Shown here piece after piece: positions 7,287-15,371 of a stretch of 31,148 bases of DNA (its first letter is position 1; every line of letters begins with the position of its first letter). The DNA comes from DATMNI01 sp035570275 (GTDB taxonomy: Bacteria; Acidobacteriota; Terriglobia; Bryobacterales; Bryobacteraceae), in NCBI GenBank assembly GCA_035570275.1, contig DATMNI010000056.1:1-31148 (forward strand). The letters are read 5' to 3'. The notes under the pieces were generated by a model that saw only the letters and a program-made list of their open reading frames with translations, had not been told where the DNA came from and did not search any database. The position numbers were made by a program, and so were the translations under genes.

Positions 7287-9477
7287 TCGGCTATTCCCGC
7301 TGGCTTTGTTTTTCCTGGCTGTCGGCGCAACCTCTGCCCAAACACCCTTCTCCGGCCGTTGTTCGGTGACCAGCGTTCCCTTGCTGGTGCGCTCGGAAGG
7401 CGTCACCGAGCGGCTGGGCGATATCCTGCTCCAATGTTCCGGCTCTGTTCCCGGGGCAGTGTTGTCCGGCAATCTGACCCTGCTGCTCCCGGTCAACGTC
7501 ACCAATCGGGTGGACGTCGACAACCTGACACGCGATGCCGCGGTCTCGGTGGACTTCGGCAGCGGCTTTGTATCTACGGGCATCGCCGGTCAGGTAAGTA
7601 ACCAATCGATCGCGTTTTACGGCATCAGCCTCACCGTACCGGCCAGCGGCAGCCTGAATCTGAAAATCTCGGGCATCCGCGCCAACGTGAGTCAACTGGG
7701 GCCCTCGGCACAACAACCGTTCACGGCGTCCCTCTCGTCTACAATCCCGGTGAATCAGGCGCAGGTCGTGGTGGCTTATCCCCAGATTAGCCTGCAGGCC
7801 ACTCTGTACAGCACCGGAATCACGTGTTCGGGCTCGCCCGTTCCGGCCAGCCTGGACCTGCCTGGCTTATTCGGTGCGGGAACCAGCTTCGCATCCACGC
7901 GAGTCACGGAAGGATTTGCGTCGGCCTTCGAAGCCCGGGTTCCGGGGGCCGACAGCGGCACGCGTTTTCTGGTGAAGTACTCGGGCTTCCCGGCCAACGG
8001 CCACATCTATATTCCCGACATGGTAGCGGGCTCCGACGCGCAGATGCCCACGGCCGGCGGCGATCTCGGGCTCCCGCAGGCGGCCGGCCGGTATGTCCCC
8101 GGCAGCGGCACCCTGTTGCTGGTGCGCGTCGTGGGGGCCGATTCAACCGGCGCCGGAGGATCTCCTTTGGTGGTACCGCAAGGAAGCGGACCCCTGGCAC
8201 TCAGTTCGGCCAGCGAAGTGGCGCTGGCGGGCGGCGCCGGATATGCGGTCTACGAAGTGGCGGACGCTAACTCTTCGGTGCAGGAAACAGCCCAGTTCCC
8301 GACGTTCATCGCGCTGGCTAATGTCACCACCCCGGCGGTGGCGCAGGAAAGCATTTCCCTGGCGCCGGTTTCCAGTGCGGCCGGCGCGTCGACCACTGCG
8401 CCAGTGCCGCGGTTCTCCGGCGCAACTCCGCCATCGGACTGCAACTCGCTGGGCGATTGCAACGCCGGTTACTTTCCGAAGCTGATGGTGGACGCCACGA
8501 CGATTCTGCTCACCGCCAGCGGCAGCACCATGACCAGCCAACCCGGATACATCCCGATCCGCAATAGCGCCGGCGGGCTGCTGGAATGGACCGTCGGCAT
8601 TTCGTACCTGCAGGGCTCCGGCTGGCTCACACTTGACACTTCAGCAGGCGTCAACAATGGCAGCGTGCGGGTCTGGTCGCAATCGCAAAATCTGGCGGCG
8701 GGTACGTATCACGCCACCATCGCCATTAACGGCGGAGCGGCGGGCAGCCAGACCCTGCCGTTGACTCTGACAGTGCAGGCGGCGCCGCCTCCGCCACCTC
8801 CGCCACCTCCGCCCACCGTGCCATCGGTGACGGTGAGCAAAGTGGTGAATGCCGCAACCCTTCAGGCGACGCCGCTGGTATCCGGTTCCCTGGCCACGGT
8901 GTTCGGTGCCAACCTCTTGGGCAAGGCCGTTGCGGTGACGTTCGATGGCGCCGCCGCCTCGCTGCTGTACACCAGCGCCACCCAGATCAATTTGCAAGTG
9001 CCTGCAGGGCTCGGTTCCAAGACGTCCGCCGCCATGGTAGTGACGGTTGACGGCGCCAGCAGTGCGTCGACGACGGTGGCGCTCTCGCCGGCATGGCCCG
9101 CGATCTTCGCTCACGGTGTGCTGAACCAGGACAACACGGAGAACACGCCGCAGAGCGGCGCCGCGCCGGGAAGCATTCTGCAGATCTTCGCGACGGGGAT
9201 TCCGCCAGGCGCGGCCGTCACCGTTCAGATCGGCGACCCAAGCGGCGGAGGAAGTGGCGGATTCAGTAACCTGACGCCGCTTTACGCGGGCGCGGCCCCC
9301 ACGGTGCCGGGCGTTCAACAGGTGAATGTCGCGGTTCCGGACGGGCTGATATCCGGGCCGGCCCAACTGACGGTTTGCGCTGCCGTAGTTGCAACCACAG
9401 CAGGGTCGCAGCCATACTGCTCCGCCGGCTATTCGCTCGCGGTGGCCCCTGCGATTCAGACACCGGGGCTACACTAG
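7273..9477 (+). CDS. Exported protein with BACON-like and Solibacter-type (TIGR03437) C-terminal domains
   Basis: About 734 aa. A signal peptide (RLFPLALFFLAVGATSA) precedes a long beta-rich N-terminal region without a recognised domain. A BACON-like module follows near residues 410-500 (WTVGISYLQGSGWLTLDTSAG, LAAGTYHATIAI), then a run of about ten prolines. The C-terminus of about 215 residues matches the Solibacter uncharacterised C-terminal domain: VVNAATLQATPLVSGSLATV, SATQINLQVPAG, PGSILQIFATGIPPGA, PGVQQVNVAVPDG. Such proteins are lineage-specific exported proteins of unknown function. The start ATG overlaps the end of the second pseudopilin gene, so it belongs to the secretion operon and could be a substrate or surface component. 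That last point is inference. Confidence 0.85.
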   Translation: MRTSNRLFPLALFFLAVGATSAQTPFSGRCSVTSVPLLVRSEGVTERLGDILLQCSGSVPGAVLSGNLTLLLPVNVTNRVDVDNLTRDAAVSVDFGSGFVSTGIAGQVSNQSIAFYGISLTVPASGSLNLKISGIRANVSQLGPSAQQPFTASLSSTIPVNQAQVVVAYPQISLQATLYSTGITCSGSPVPASLDLPGLFGAGTSFASTRVTEGFASAFEARVPGADSGTRFLVKYSGFPANGHIYIPDMVAGSDAQMPTAGGDLGLPQAAGRYVPGSGTLLLVRVVGADSTGAGGSPLVVPQGSGPLALSSASEVALAGGAGYAVYEVADANSSVQETAQFPTFIALANVTTPAVAQESISLAPVSSAAGASTTAPVPRFSGATPPSDCNSLGDCNAGYFPKLMVDATTILLTASGSTMTSQPGYIPIRNSAGGLLEWTVGISYLQGSGWLTLDTSAGVNNGSVRVWSQSQNLAAGTYHATIAINGGAAGSQTLPLTLTVQAAPPPPPPPPPPTVPSVTVSKVVNAATLQATPLVSGSLATVFGANLLGKAVAVTFDGAAASLLYTSATQINLQVPAGLGSKTSAAMVVTVDGASSASTTVALSPAWPAIFAHGVLNQDNTENTPQSGAAPGSILQIFATGIPPGAAVTVQIGDPSGGGSGGFSNLTPLYAGAAPTVPGVQQVNVAVPDGLISGPAQLTVCAAVVATTAGSQPYCSAGYSLAVAPAIQTPGLH

Positions 9478-9483
9478 TCGTTC

Positions 9484-10584
9484 ATGTCTCATGGAACGGA
9501 TGCCGGATGCCGGATGCCGGTGGCCGGTGGGTTTTTGTTGGCGGCGGCGGCTGCGCTGTTCACGGCGGGCTGCGGATACATCGGTGAACCGCTGCCGCCG
9601 CTGGCCAATGTGCCCGCCCGGGTGACCGACCTGGCCGCCGTCCAGCGCGGCTCCCACCTCATTGTGCAGTTCACGATTCCGGATCTGACTACGGAGGCGA
9701 AGGCGATCAAAGACCCGGTAAAACTTGACCTGCGCATTGGCACTGCGGGCGCGCCGTTCGACGCGGACAAATGGGCGGCCCAGGCCAAATCCATCCCCCA
9801 GGGCACAGCCAAAACCGGCCTTGCGCATTACGAGATTCCGGCGGCGGAGTGGACCAACCAAGAGGCGATCCTGGCCGTGCGCGCGATTGGCGCCAACGGT
9901 AAGGAAGCCGGCTGGTCGAGTTTCCTGGTGCTTCCGGTAGTGCCGCCACCCGAGCGGCCCGCGGGTGTCAACGCGACCGCTACCGCCGAGGGCGTCCACC
10001 TCACCTGGCGCGCCAGCGGAGCCACCTTCCGCGTCTTCCGCAAGACCATAGGCGAATTCGCTCTTGTGGCCACCGTCCAGCAGCCTCAATGGACCGACAC
10101 CGCGACCGAGGCCGGCACACCGTACATTTACGTGGTGCAGACGATTGTGCCGTTCGGGAACGAGCCAGTCAAGAACCCCGCTGGCAACACCCCCGCCGGC
10201 AACAACCCAGTCGACAAAACAGGCAACGCCATCGACAAACCAGGTAACAACAAGGAAGCGCAAAGCGACCTCTCCGAGGAGTTTCCCATCACCCCGGTGG
10301 ACACCTTCGCACCGGCGGTCCCGTCGGGCCTCAGCCCTTCGGCGGCGACGAATTCCATCGAACTGGTCTGGGAACGCAACACCGAAACCGACCTGGCCGG
10401 CTATCGCATCTATCGCGCCGTCGCCGGAGGGGCGTTTGAAAAGCTGGCCGACGTCAGCCAGATTCCCAGTTATTCGGATCGCAACGTGGAGCATGGCAAG
10501 ACATATCGATACGCGGTCTCGGCGCTGGACCATGCGGGCAATGAAAGTGCGCGTACGCCAGCGGCTGAGGTCATGGTGCCGTGA
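9484..10584 (+). CDS. Lipoprotein with two fibronectin type III domains
   Basis: About 366 aa. A hydrophobic segment ends in the lipobox FTAGC, so the mature protein would start at Cys30 (CGYIGEPLPPL). That start resembles small Gram-negative lipoproteins that open with CG and a GPL-type stretch. The body has an N-terminal beta domain, then Fn3 domains at about 155-225 (AGVNATATAEGVHLTWRAS) and 270-365 (IELVWERNTETDLAGYRIYR). A Pro/Asn/Gly low-complexity linker of about 40 residues separates them. It follows the TIGR03437 gene by 6 bp and probably closes the operon. Three ATGCCGG heptamers lie at the 5' end, and ATG 9514 is an alternative start. Function is unknown; a structural role at the envelope is likely. 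Confidence 0.8.
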   Translation: MSHGTDAGCRMPVAGGFLLAAAAALFTAGCGYIGEPLPPLANVPARVTDLAAVQRGSHLIVQFTIPDLTTEAKAIKDPVKLDLRIGTAGAPFDADKWAAQAKSIPQGTAKTGLAHYEIPAAEWTNQEAILAVRAIGANGKEAGWSSFLVLPVVPPPERPAGVNATATAEGVHLTWRASGATFRVFRKTIGEFALVATVQQPQWTDTATEAGTPYIYVVQTIVPFGNEPVKNPAGNTPAGNNPVDKTGNAIDKPGNNKEAQSDLSEEFPITPVDTFAPAVPSGLSPSAATNSIELVWERNTETDLAGYRIYRAVAGGAFEKLADVSQIPSYSDRNVEHGKTYRYAVSALDHAGNESARTPAAEVMVP

Positions 10585-10618
10585 GGCGGTGGAGCCACGG
10601 AATGCGGGCTCGACGCGC

Positions 10619-11503
10619 TTACAACTTCAGGCCCTTCAGGTACTCCCGGAAAGGCTCGCCCAGATCGTCGCGGCGGAGGGCGTACTCCACGGTGGCTTTG
10701 AGGAATCCCAGTTTGTCGCCGGCGTCGTAGCGGGTGCCTTCAAAGCGGTAGGCGTAGATGGGGCGGCTGCGCAGCATGTGGCGCAGGGCGTCGGTAAGCT
10801 GGATTTCGCCGCCCGCGCCAGGGTCGATGGCTTTCAAGGAGCCGAAGATTTCCGGCGTCAGCACGTAGCGGCCAATGATGGCGAGGTTGCTCGGCGCCTC
10901 CTCGACCTTAGGTTTTTCCACCAGGTCGCGGATGCGGAAAAGGCGATCGCTGGAACCGTTGTGCAAGACCGGCTCGGCATCAATGCAGCCGTACAGCGAA
11001 ATGCTTTCGCGCGGCACTTCCATGACGGCCAGCACCGGGGCGCCGAAGAAATTGTAGATGTCCAGGAGTTGACGCAGGCAGGGCGTCCCGGCTTCGATCA
11101 GGTCGTCGGCCAGCACCACCGCGAAGGGCTCGTTGCCCACCAGTTCCATGGCGCGCAGCACGGCGTGGCCGAGACCGAGCGCCTCCTTCTGGCGGACGTA
11201 AGAGACATCGATCATGTCCGAGATGTTCCGCACGATGGCCAGCAGATCGCTCTTTTTGCGCGTTTCGAGCAAGTACTCCAGCTCGAAGCTGACATCGAAG
11301 TGGTCCTCGATGGCGGATTTACCGCGGCCGGTGACGATGATGATGTTCTGAATGCCGGACCGGATCGCCTCCTCCACACCGTACTGGATGATGGGCTTGT
11401 CGACTATGGGCAGCATTTCTTTGGGCTGCGCTTTGGTGGCCGGAAGGAAGCGGGTGCCGAGCCCGGCGGCGGGAAAGACCGCTTTTCGAACGGTTGCCAG
11501 CAT
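10619..11503 (-). CDS. galU: UTP--glucose-1-phosphate uridylyltransferase
   Basis: About 294 aa, the usual GalU length. It makes UDP-glucose from UTP and glucose-1-phosphate for polysaccharide and glycolipid synthesis in the cytoplasm. Visible motifs: the nucleotide-binding AVFPAAGLGTRFLPATK, then KEMLPIVDKPIIQYGVEEAI, FAVVLADDLI, YVLTPEIF and GAGGEIQLTDAL, and a C-terminal GTRYDAGDKLGFLKA. The frame extends upstream to 11647, but homology starts just after the ATG at 11503, which has AGGAGG directly in front (spacing is short, one base). It is divergent from the ferredoxin gene and convergent with the lipoprotein gene. Confidence 0.95.
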   Translation of the reverse strand: MLATVRKAVFPAAGLGTRFLPATKAQPKEMLPIVDKPIIQYGVEEAIRSGIQNIIIVTGRGKSAIEDHFDVSFELEYLLETRKKSDLLAIVRNISDMIDVSYVRQKEALGLGHAVLRAMELVGNEPFAVVLADDLIEAGTPCLRQLLDIYNFFGAPVLAVMEVPRESISLYGCIDAEPVLHNGSSDRLFRIRDLVEKPKVEEAPSNLAIIGRYVLTPEIFGSLKAIDPGAGGEIQLTDALRHMLRSRPIYAYRFEGTRYDAGDKLGFLKATVEYALRRDDLGEPFREYLKGLKL

Positions 11504-11587
11504 GCCTCCTATAGTAGCGCCGGTCAACCGCGCGCCTCCAGAGCCGCCACCCGGATGGGTGCGGCTACAACCGCCGGACAGCCGAAA

Positions 11588-11616
11588 TTGTGTTTCTACG
11601 TCCACTGTGCTATTTA
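11588..11616 (+). promoter_or_regulatory. Possible weak sigma-70 promoter for the ferredoxin gene
   Basis: TTGTGT at 11588-11593 and TATTTA at 11611-11616 are separated by 17 bases, in an AT-rich island just upstream of the ferredoxin start. The -10 match is poor, so this is only a candidate. Confidence 0.3.
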
Positions 11617-11640
11617 TTGTTCTCTGGGAAAAAATACATA

Positions 11641-11901
11641 ATGGCATACGTAATCGCTGAACCTTGCATTGGCACCAAAGATACCGCCTGCGTCGACGCG
11701 TGCCCGGTCGATTGCATCCATCCGAAGAAGGACGAGCCGGCTTACGCGGACGCCGAGTTGCTCTATATCGATCCAGTGGAATGCATCGATTGCGGGGCCT
11801 GCGTTCCGGTTTGTCCCGTTTCGGCCATTTTTGCGCTGGACGATCTGCCGGAGAAGTGGTCGGAGTTCACGGCGAAGAACGCGGCCTACTACGGTAAGTA
11901 G
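11641..11901 (+). CDS. 7Fe ferredoxin (FdxA type, [3Fe-4S][4Fe-4S])
   Basis: 86 aa. The cysteine pattern is C9, C17, C21, C25 and C48-x2-C51-x2-C54-x3-C58. The first motif (CIGTKDTACVDACPVDC) lacks the second Cys of a normal CxxCxxC. By analogy with Azotobacter ferredoxin I, C9, C17 and C58 would hold a 3Fe-4S cluster, and C21, C48, C51 and C54 a 4Fe-4S cluster. The sequence CIDCGACVPVCPVSAIF is nearly invariant in the family. It is a cytoplasmic electron carrier; its partner cannot be told from the neighbours. It is divergent from galU and convergent with queD. Confidence 0.95.
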   Translation: MAYVIAEPCIGTKDTACVDACPVDCIHPKKDEPAYADAELLYIDPVECIDCGACVPVCPVSAIFALDDLPEKWSEFTAKNAAYYGK

Positions 11902-11937
11902 CGCGGCTGTTAAGGCTGCGGCCGCTCGCAGACTGCC

Positions 11938-12309
11938 CTAGGGCCGGTACGTGGCACTGCACGTATCGGTCTCCCACAGCTTGACTGCGGCGATGCGCAC
12001 GTTTTCTTTAGCCTGTAATCCGGTCTGAACCTCGTCGTAAATGTACTTGGCCATATTTTCGGCCGACGGGTTGATGGCGTCGAACGGCGGGAATTCGTTG
12101 AGCCACTGGTGGTCCATACCGTCCAGGACCGAATGGACCGCGCGTTTCAGTTCCACGAAATCCACCAGCAGCCCAATGGAGTCCAGTTGTTCGCCCTGCA
12201 GGGTTACCTGGCAGCGGTAGTTGTGGCCGTGCACGTTTTCGCACTTGCCGTGATAGTTCCGCAGCGCGTGGCCGGCGGAAAACGTCTCTTCGATAGTCAC
12301 TTCAAACAT
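11938..12309 (-). CDS. queD: 6-carboxy-tetrahydropterin synthase (QueD/PTPS family)
   Basis: 123 aa. The QueD reaction converts 7,8-dihydroneopterin triphosphate to 6-carboxytetrahydropterin in queuosine/7-deazaguanine synthesis. The zinc ligands H14 (FSAGHAL), H27 and H29 (CENVHGHNY) and the catalytic Cys23 are present, as is the later VDFVELKRAV and the NPSAENMAKYI motif with its Glu. No other queuosine gene is in the window, so a related pterin role is not excluded. The ATG at 12309 overlaps the end of the helicase gene by eight bases, so the pair is probably co-transcribed. Confidence 0.92.
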   Translation of the reverse strand: MFEVTIEETFSAGHALRNYHGKCENVHGHNYRCQVTLQGEQLDSIGLLVDFVELKRAVHSVLDGMDHQWLNEFPPFDAINPSAENMAKYIYDEVQTGLQAKENVRIAAVKLWETDTCSATYRP

Positions 12310-14233
12310 TGAAAAACTTCTCCACGTCTTCCAGGCGAATGGTAAATCCGTAATCGGGCAGGCTGTCGAAGAAAACCTGGCCGTAGCGCTGCTTGGTAAT
12401 ACGGTTGTCCAACAGGACCAGCACGCCCCGGTCCGACTTGCTGCGGATGAGCCGCCCAAATCCCTGCTTCAGCGCGATGGCGGCCTGCGGGATCTGGTAA
12501 TCGTAAAACGGATTGCCCCCGGCTTTGCGAATGCTCTCGATGCGGGCGTTGACCACCGGATCGTTGGGAACGGCGAAGGGCAGCTTATCTATGATAACGC
12601 AGCTCAACTGCTCGCCCGGCACGTCCACGCCCTGCCAAAAAGAGGAAGTCGCGAACAGCACGCAGTTAGGGGTGGCCTTGAACTCGTCGAGCAGTGCGTT
12701 GCGCGGGCCGGTGCCTTGCAGCAAGGTAGGGTATTCGATTTCCAGCGACACGTGGTCGTGCACCAGTCGCATCTGCTGATAGCTGGTGAACAGGACGAAG
12801 GCGCGGCCGCGGCTGTGTTTCAGGATGCGGACCACCTCTTCGGCGGCGGTCTTGGTGAAGGCGGGACTGCGCGGTTCCGGTAATTGCTGGGGCACATAAA
12901 GCAGCGCCTGCTTCTGATAGTCGAAGTGGCCCGTCACTACCAGGGTGCGGGCGCTATCCAGCCCCAGGCGTTTTTCGGTGTACGCAAAACCGCCGGCGAC
13001 GGCCAGCGTGGCGGAGGTCAGGACGGCGGTTTCCACCTTATTGAAAAGGCGCTGGGAAACGATGGAGGAGACGTCGATTGGGGTGGCCTGAAGAAAGACG
13101 CCGCGGGCGCGCTTCTCCACCCAGTAGACGAAATTCTCGTCCTCTTCCTCCATGACGAAGCGCAAGCCCTGGCTCAGTTCCTGGGTGCGGCGGAACAGCG
13201 GCACGATCTCCTCTGGCGGGTTCTGGATCAGTTTCAGATGGGAGGAGACGAGGTCGAGCGCGGTGAGCAGATCGCTGTAGGCTTCTTCGTTTTCTTCGCG
13301 GAAGGCTGGGCGGCCGGCGAAGGCGACGCGGCGGTCGCCATCGCCGAAGAGCCCGAAAAAGTATAGAGTGAGCTCATCGACGCGCTGCAGGACGCGATCC
13401 AACTCGGGGGTGCCGAACTTTTTCATGCGGCCCATGATGGATATGTCGCGGCGCAGGTCCTGAAAGCGGTAGTTGCTGATGGAGACACCGAAATACTGGC
13501 CCACCACGTCTTCGATTTCGTGGGCTTCGTCGAAGACCACGGCGTGGTATTCGGGAAGAATGCCGCCTTCGTAGTTATCGTCGCGCAGGGAGAGGTCGGC
13601 GAAGAAGAGGTGGTGGTTGACGATGATGATGTCGCTTTCGGCGGCGCGCTGATGCATCAGGGTGATGAAACAGCGTTCGTAATTGGCGCACTTCTGGCCG
13701 GTGCAGAGGTCGCTGCGGGCATCCACCTTGGCCCAGGCGGTGGAGGATTCGGGCAGGCTTTTGATTTCGGCGCGGTCGCCGAATTCGGTGGTGGTTTCCC
13801 AGTTGCGGATGATTTCGAAATCGGCGACTTCTTCCAGACCGGTGAGCACCGGCTCTTTTTCGATATCGTAGATTTTCTGGCGGCAGGCGTAGTTGTTGCG
13901 GCCCTTCATGTAACAGACTTTGAGCGGGCGCGGAAAGTGCTTTTGCAGGAAGGGGACGTCCTTGAAAAAAAGCTGTTCCTGCAGGTTCTTGGTGCCGGTG
14001 GAGACTACGATGCGCTTGCCCGAGAGCAGGGCGGGTACCAGGTAGGCCAGCGTTTTTCCGGTGCCGGTGCCGGCCTCCACGATGAGGTGGCGCTTATCGG
14101 CGAGGGCCGATTCCACGGCTTCGGCCATTTCCCCCTGGCCGTGGCGGAATTCGTAGTTGGGGTGCCACTTGGACAGAGTGCCGTGACGGGAAAAGAATTG
14201 GCGCGCGGAAGCGGGTCGGGCCTGGGTGGGCAT
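12302..14233 (-). CDS. dinG: ATP-dependent DNA helicase, DinG/XPD-like (Fe-S)
   Basis: 643 aa, superfamily 2 helicase. Walker A is EAGTGTGKT (53-61). The Fe-S cluster cysteines are probably C117 (YACRQK), C177, C182 and C188 (CTGQKCANYERC). The DEAH box is at 235-238 (VFDEAHEIED). C-terminal motifs include LTSATLAV, FATSSFWQGVDVPG and QGFGRLIRS with DRGVLVLLDNR. DinG-type enzymes unwind 5'-tailed duplexes, R-loops and G4 structures during repair and recombination. The start ATG at 14233 is the first plausible one. It is transcribed with queD downstream and divergent from the AbrB/PIN remnant. Confidence 0.93.
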   Translation of the reverse strand: MPTQARPASARQFFSRHGTLSKWHPNYEFRHGQGEMAEAVESALADKRHLIVEAGTGTGKTLAYLVPALLSGKRIVVSTGTKNLQEQLFFKDVPFLQKHFPRPLKVCYMKGRNNYACRQKIYDIEKEPVLTGLEEVADFEIIRNWETTTEFGDRAEIKSLPESSTAWAKVDARSDLCTGQKCANYERCFITLMHQRAAESDIIIVNHHLFFADLSLRDDNYEGGILPEYHAVVFDEAHEIEDVVGQYFGVSISNYRFQDLRRDISIMGRMKKFGTPELDRVLQRVDELTLYFFGLFGDGDRRVAFAGRPAFREENEEAYSDLLTALDLVSSHLKLIQNPPEEIVPLFRRTQELSQGLRFVMEEEDENFVYWVEKRARGVFLQATPIDVSSIVSQRLFNKVETAVLTSATLAVAGGFAYTEKRLGLDSARTLVVTGHFDYQKQALLYVPQQLPEPRSPAFTKTAAEEVVRILKHSRGRAFVLFTSYQQMRLVHDHVSLEIEYPTLLQGTGPRNALLDEFKATPNCVLFATSSFWQGVDVPGEQLSCVIIDKLPFAVPNDPVVNARIESIRKAGGNPFYDYQIPQAAIALKQGFGRLIRSKSDRGVLVLLDNRITKQRYGQVFFDSLPDYGFTIRLEDVEKFFNV

Positions 14234-14277
14234 TGCGGTGATTTGATTTTAGCAACACGCTGGTGCGAGTTGTTAAA

Positions 14278-14297
14278 GTATGAATTCGTGTTCATAC
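14278..14297. promoter_or_regulatory. Perfect inverted repeat, possible AbrB-type operator
   Basis: GTATGAA-6 bases-TTCATAC, a perfect 7-bp dyad, ends eight bases before the antitoxin-like ATG at 14306. Toxin-antitoxin antitoxins with an AbrB fold usually bind such dyads and repress their own operon, so this is a likely operator. Position and symmetry are seen; binding is inferred. Confidence 0.5.
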
Positions 14298-14305
14298 TGG
14301 AGAAT

Positions 14306-14534
14306 ATGAGGATCGGAGAGCGGGGCCAGGTCACCATTCCGAAGGCAATTCGCGACCGTTTCGGCTTGCACGCGAAGACGGAAGTCGAGTTCAGGCTGGA
14401 AGCGGGTGTCATCGTGTTGAAAAGAGTCCGCAGGAATTTGGCTCCGAAAGTGGAAGGGGCGGTGTGGCAAAGGCTTCTCCGCGCTCGGGTACTCTTCGGT
14501 GGACAAGTTCATGGGCGATGTTCGCGGACGATGA
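14306..14534 (+). pseudogene. AbrB/SpoVT-type antitoxin, frameshifted
   Basis: The N-terminal half is a clear SpoVT/AbrB DNA-binding domain: MRIGERGQVTIPKAIRDRFG, then TEVEFRLEAGVIVLKRV. After APKVEG the frame runs through without a stop. In the +1 frame the sequence reads CGKGFSALGYSSVDKFMGDV and ends RGR-stop at 14532-14534, a typical C-terminus of this antitoxin family. That stop overlaps the PIN-toxin ATG as ATGA, the usual toxin-antitoxin junction. One extra G in the GGGG run near 14456-14459 would explain the shift. As written, the antitoxin frame fuses into the PIN frame. GGAG precedes the start by three bases. It is probably a decayed pair, though a sequencing error is possible. Confidence 0.75.
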
Positions 14535-14918
14535 TTACCGCTATCGGCACAAACATCCTGCTCGACGTTTTGATTCCCAACGAAACCTTCGCAGACGCGT
14601 CAATGGCTGCTGTTGAGGAGGCATCCCAACGGCCGTTTCTGGGAAATGTGGTGTGAAGCGGTTATGTGAAGCAGGTTGTTAACCTGCGGCGGATTGGCAA
14701 TCCGCCTGTCGCGCCCGCTCTCGCGAGCCGCACTCTTCCACGCGGGACGGATTTGGCGGGGCTATCGCACCAAGGGCGGGAAGCGGGCCCAGATTTTGAC
14801 GGACTTCTTCGTCGCTTCGCACGCCCAGGTGCAGGCAGACTGCTTGCTGTCGAGAGACCGCGGATTCTATCGCGACCTGTTTCCGGCCTTGAAGGTTATT
14901 GACCCGAGCGCCAGGTGA
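14531..14918 (+). pseudogene. PIN-domain toxin (VapC-like) interrupted by a palindromic repeat
   Basis: The left part reads MITAIGTNILLDVLIPNETFADAS, the start of a PIN ribonuclease domain in which the Asp of the usual DTN is Gly. It stops at 14656 (GNVV-stop). The right part, in another frame from about 14722, reads SRAALFHAGRIWRGY, then ILTDFFVASHAQ, LLSRDRGFYRDLFPALKVID and a stop at 14916-14918. These are the normal second half of the same family, including the DFF and DRGFYR acidic motifs. Between them lies a copy of the palindromic element (14665-14713) in place of about 40 codons. The toxin should be inactive. Confidence 0.8.
14665..14713. repeat. Palindromic element, copy A (partial), inside the PIN gene
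   Basis: It contains two adjacent hairpins: GCAGGTTGTTAACCTGC at 14671-14687 and GGCGGATTGGCAATCCGCC at 14688-14706, followed by TGTCGCG. These match the left halves of copies B, C and D. The right half and the terminal CTGCCCCACAG are absent. Confidence 0.85.
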
Positions 14919-14939
14919 TGCAAAGTCCTGATGCCCTGC

Positions 14940-15371
14940 TTACAGGATCTCGTCGAGTTTCTTGCGGAGTTCGGCTGAAAGCCGCGGATTCTCCCCGCCG
15001 GTGGAAATGGCGATCTGCACGTTTCCGCGTTGCACTCGCGCCGGCACGATGAAATGGCACTCTTCGGCGGAATCGGCGATGTTGGCGAAGACGCCCCTGC
15101 CTTTGGCGGCGATGCCGACGCGGTGGTTGGTGAGCCGGTCGTTGGTGGCGGCGAAGACCAGCACGTGACCGGCAAGGTCCGAGGCGCGGAAACGGCGGGG
15201 CACCAGGCGCACCGCCAAGGTTGTAAACTCGGACTCCCATTCGGGGGCGATTACCGTGACGCACGCGCCGGCTTCCAAAAGACCTCTGGTCTTTCGGAGC
15301 GCGACTTTACCGGCGCCAACAACCAGCACCGGACGATCTTTCAGGTCAAGGAAAACGGGATAGTGTTTCAA
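14940..15371 (-). CDS. Siroheme synthase N-terminal (precorrin-2 dehydrogenase-like) protein, short
   Basis: 143 aa with a Rossmann NAD-binding start: YPVFLDLKDRPVLVVGAGKV and LRKTRGLLEAGACVTVIAP. The middle has VLVFAATNDRLTNHRVGIAA, the site of the catalytic Asp of Met8/CysG enzymes, then the dimerisation segment FIVPARVQRGNVQIAISTGG. Family members oxidise precorrin-2 to sirohydrochlorin in siroheme synthesis. It is shorter than the usual roughly 200 aa and ends soon after PRLSAELRKKLDEIL, so the C-terminal helical domain is missing; many stand-alone homologues are this short. The start is a TTG at 15371 with no clear ribosome site. No sulfite or nitrite reductase gene is adjacent. Confidence 0.82.
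   Translation of the reverse strand: MKHYPVFLDLKDRPVLVVGAGKVALRKTRGLLEAGACVTVIAPEWESEFTTLAVRLVPRRFRASDLAGHVLVFAATNDRLTNHRVGIAAKGRGVFANIADSAEECHFIVPARVQRGNVQIAISTGGENPRLSAELRKKLDEIL

Noticed and set aside
8785..8818. CCGCCACCTCCGCC run as a functional repeat
   Set aside because: It encodes the polyproline linker of the exported protein, a common codon-level repeat.
14306..14656. Natural AbrB-PIN fusion protein
   Set aside because: The alternate frame holds a proper antitoxin C-terminus whose stop overlaps the toxin start, so the fused frame is the product of an indel.
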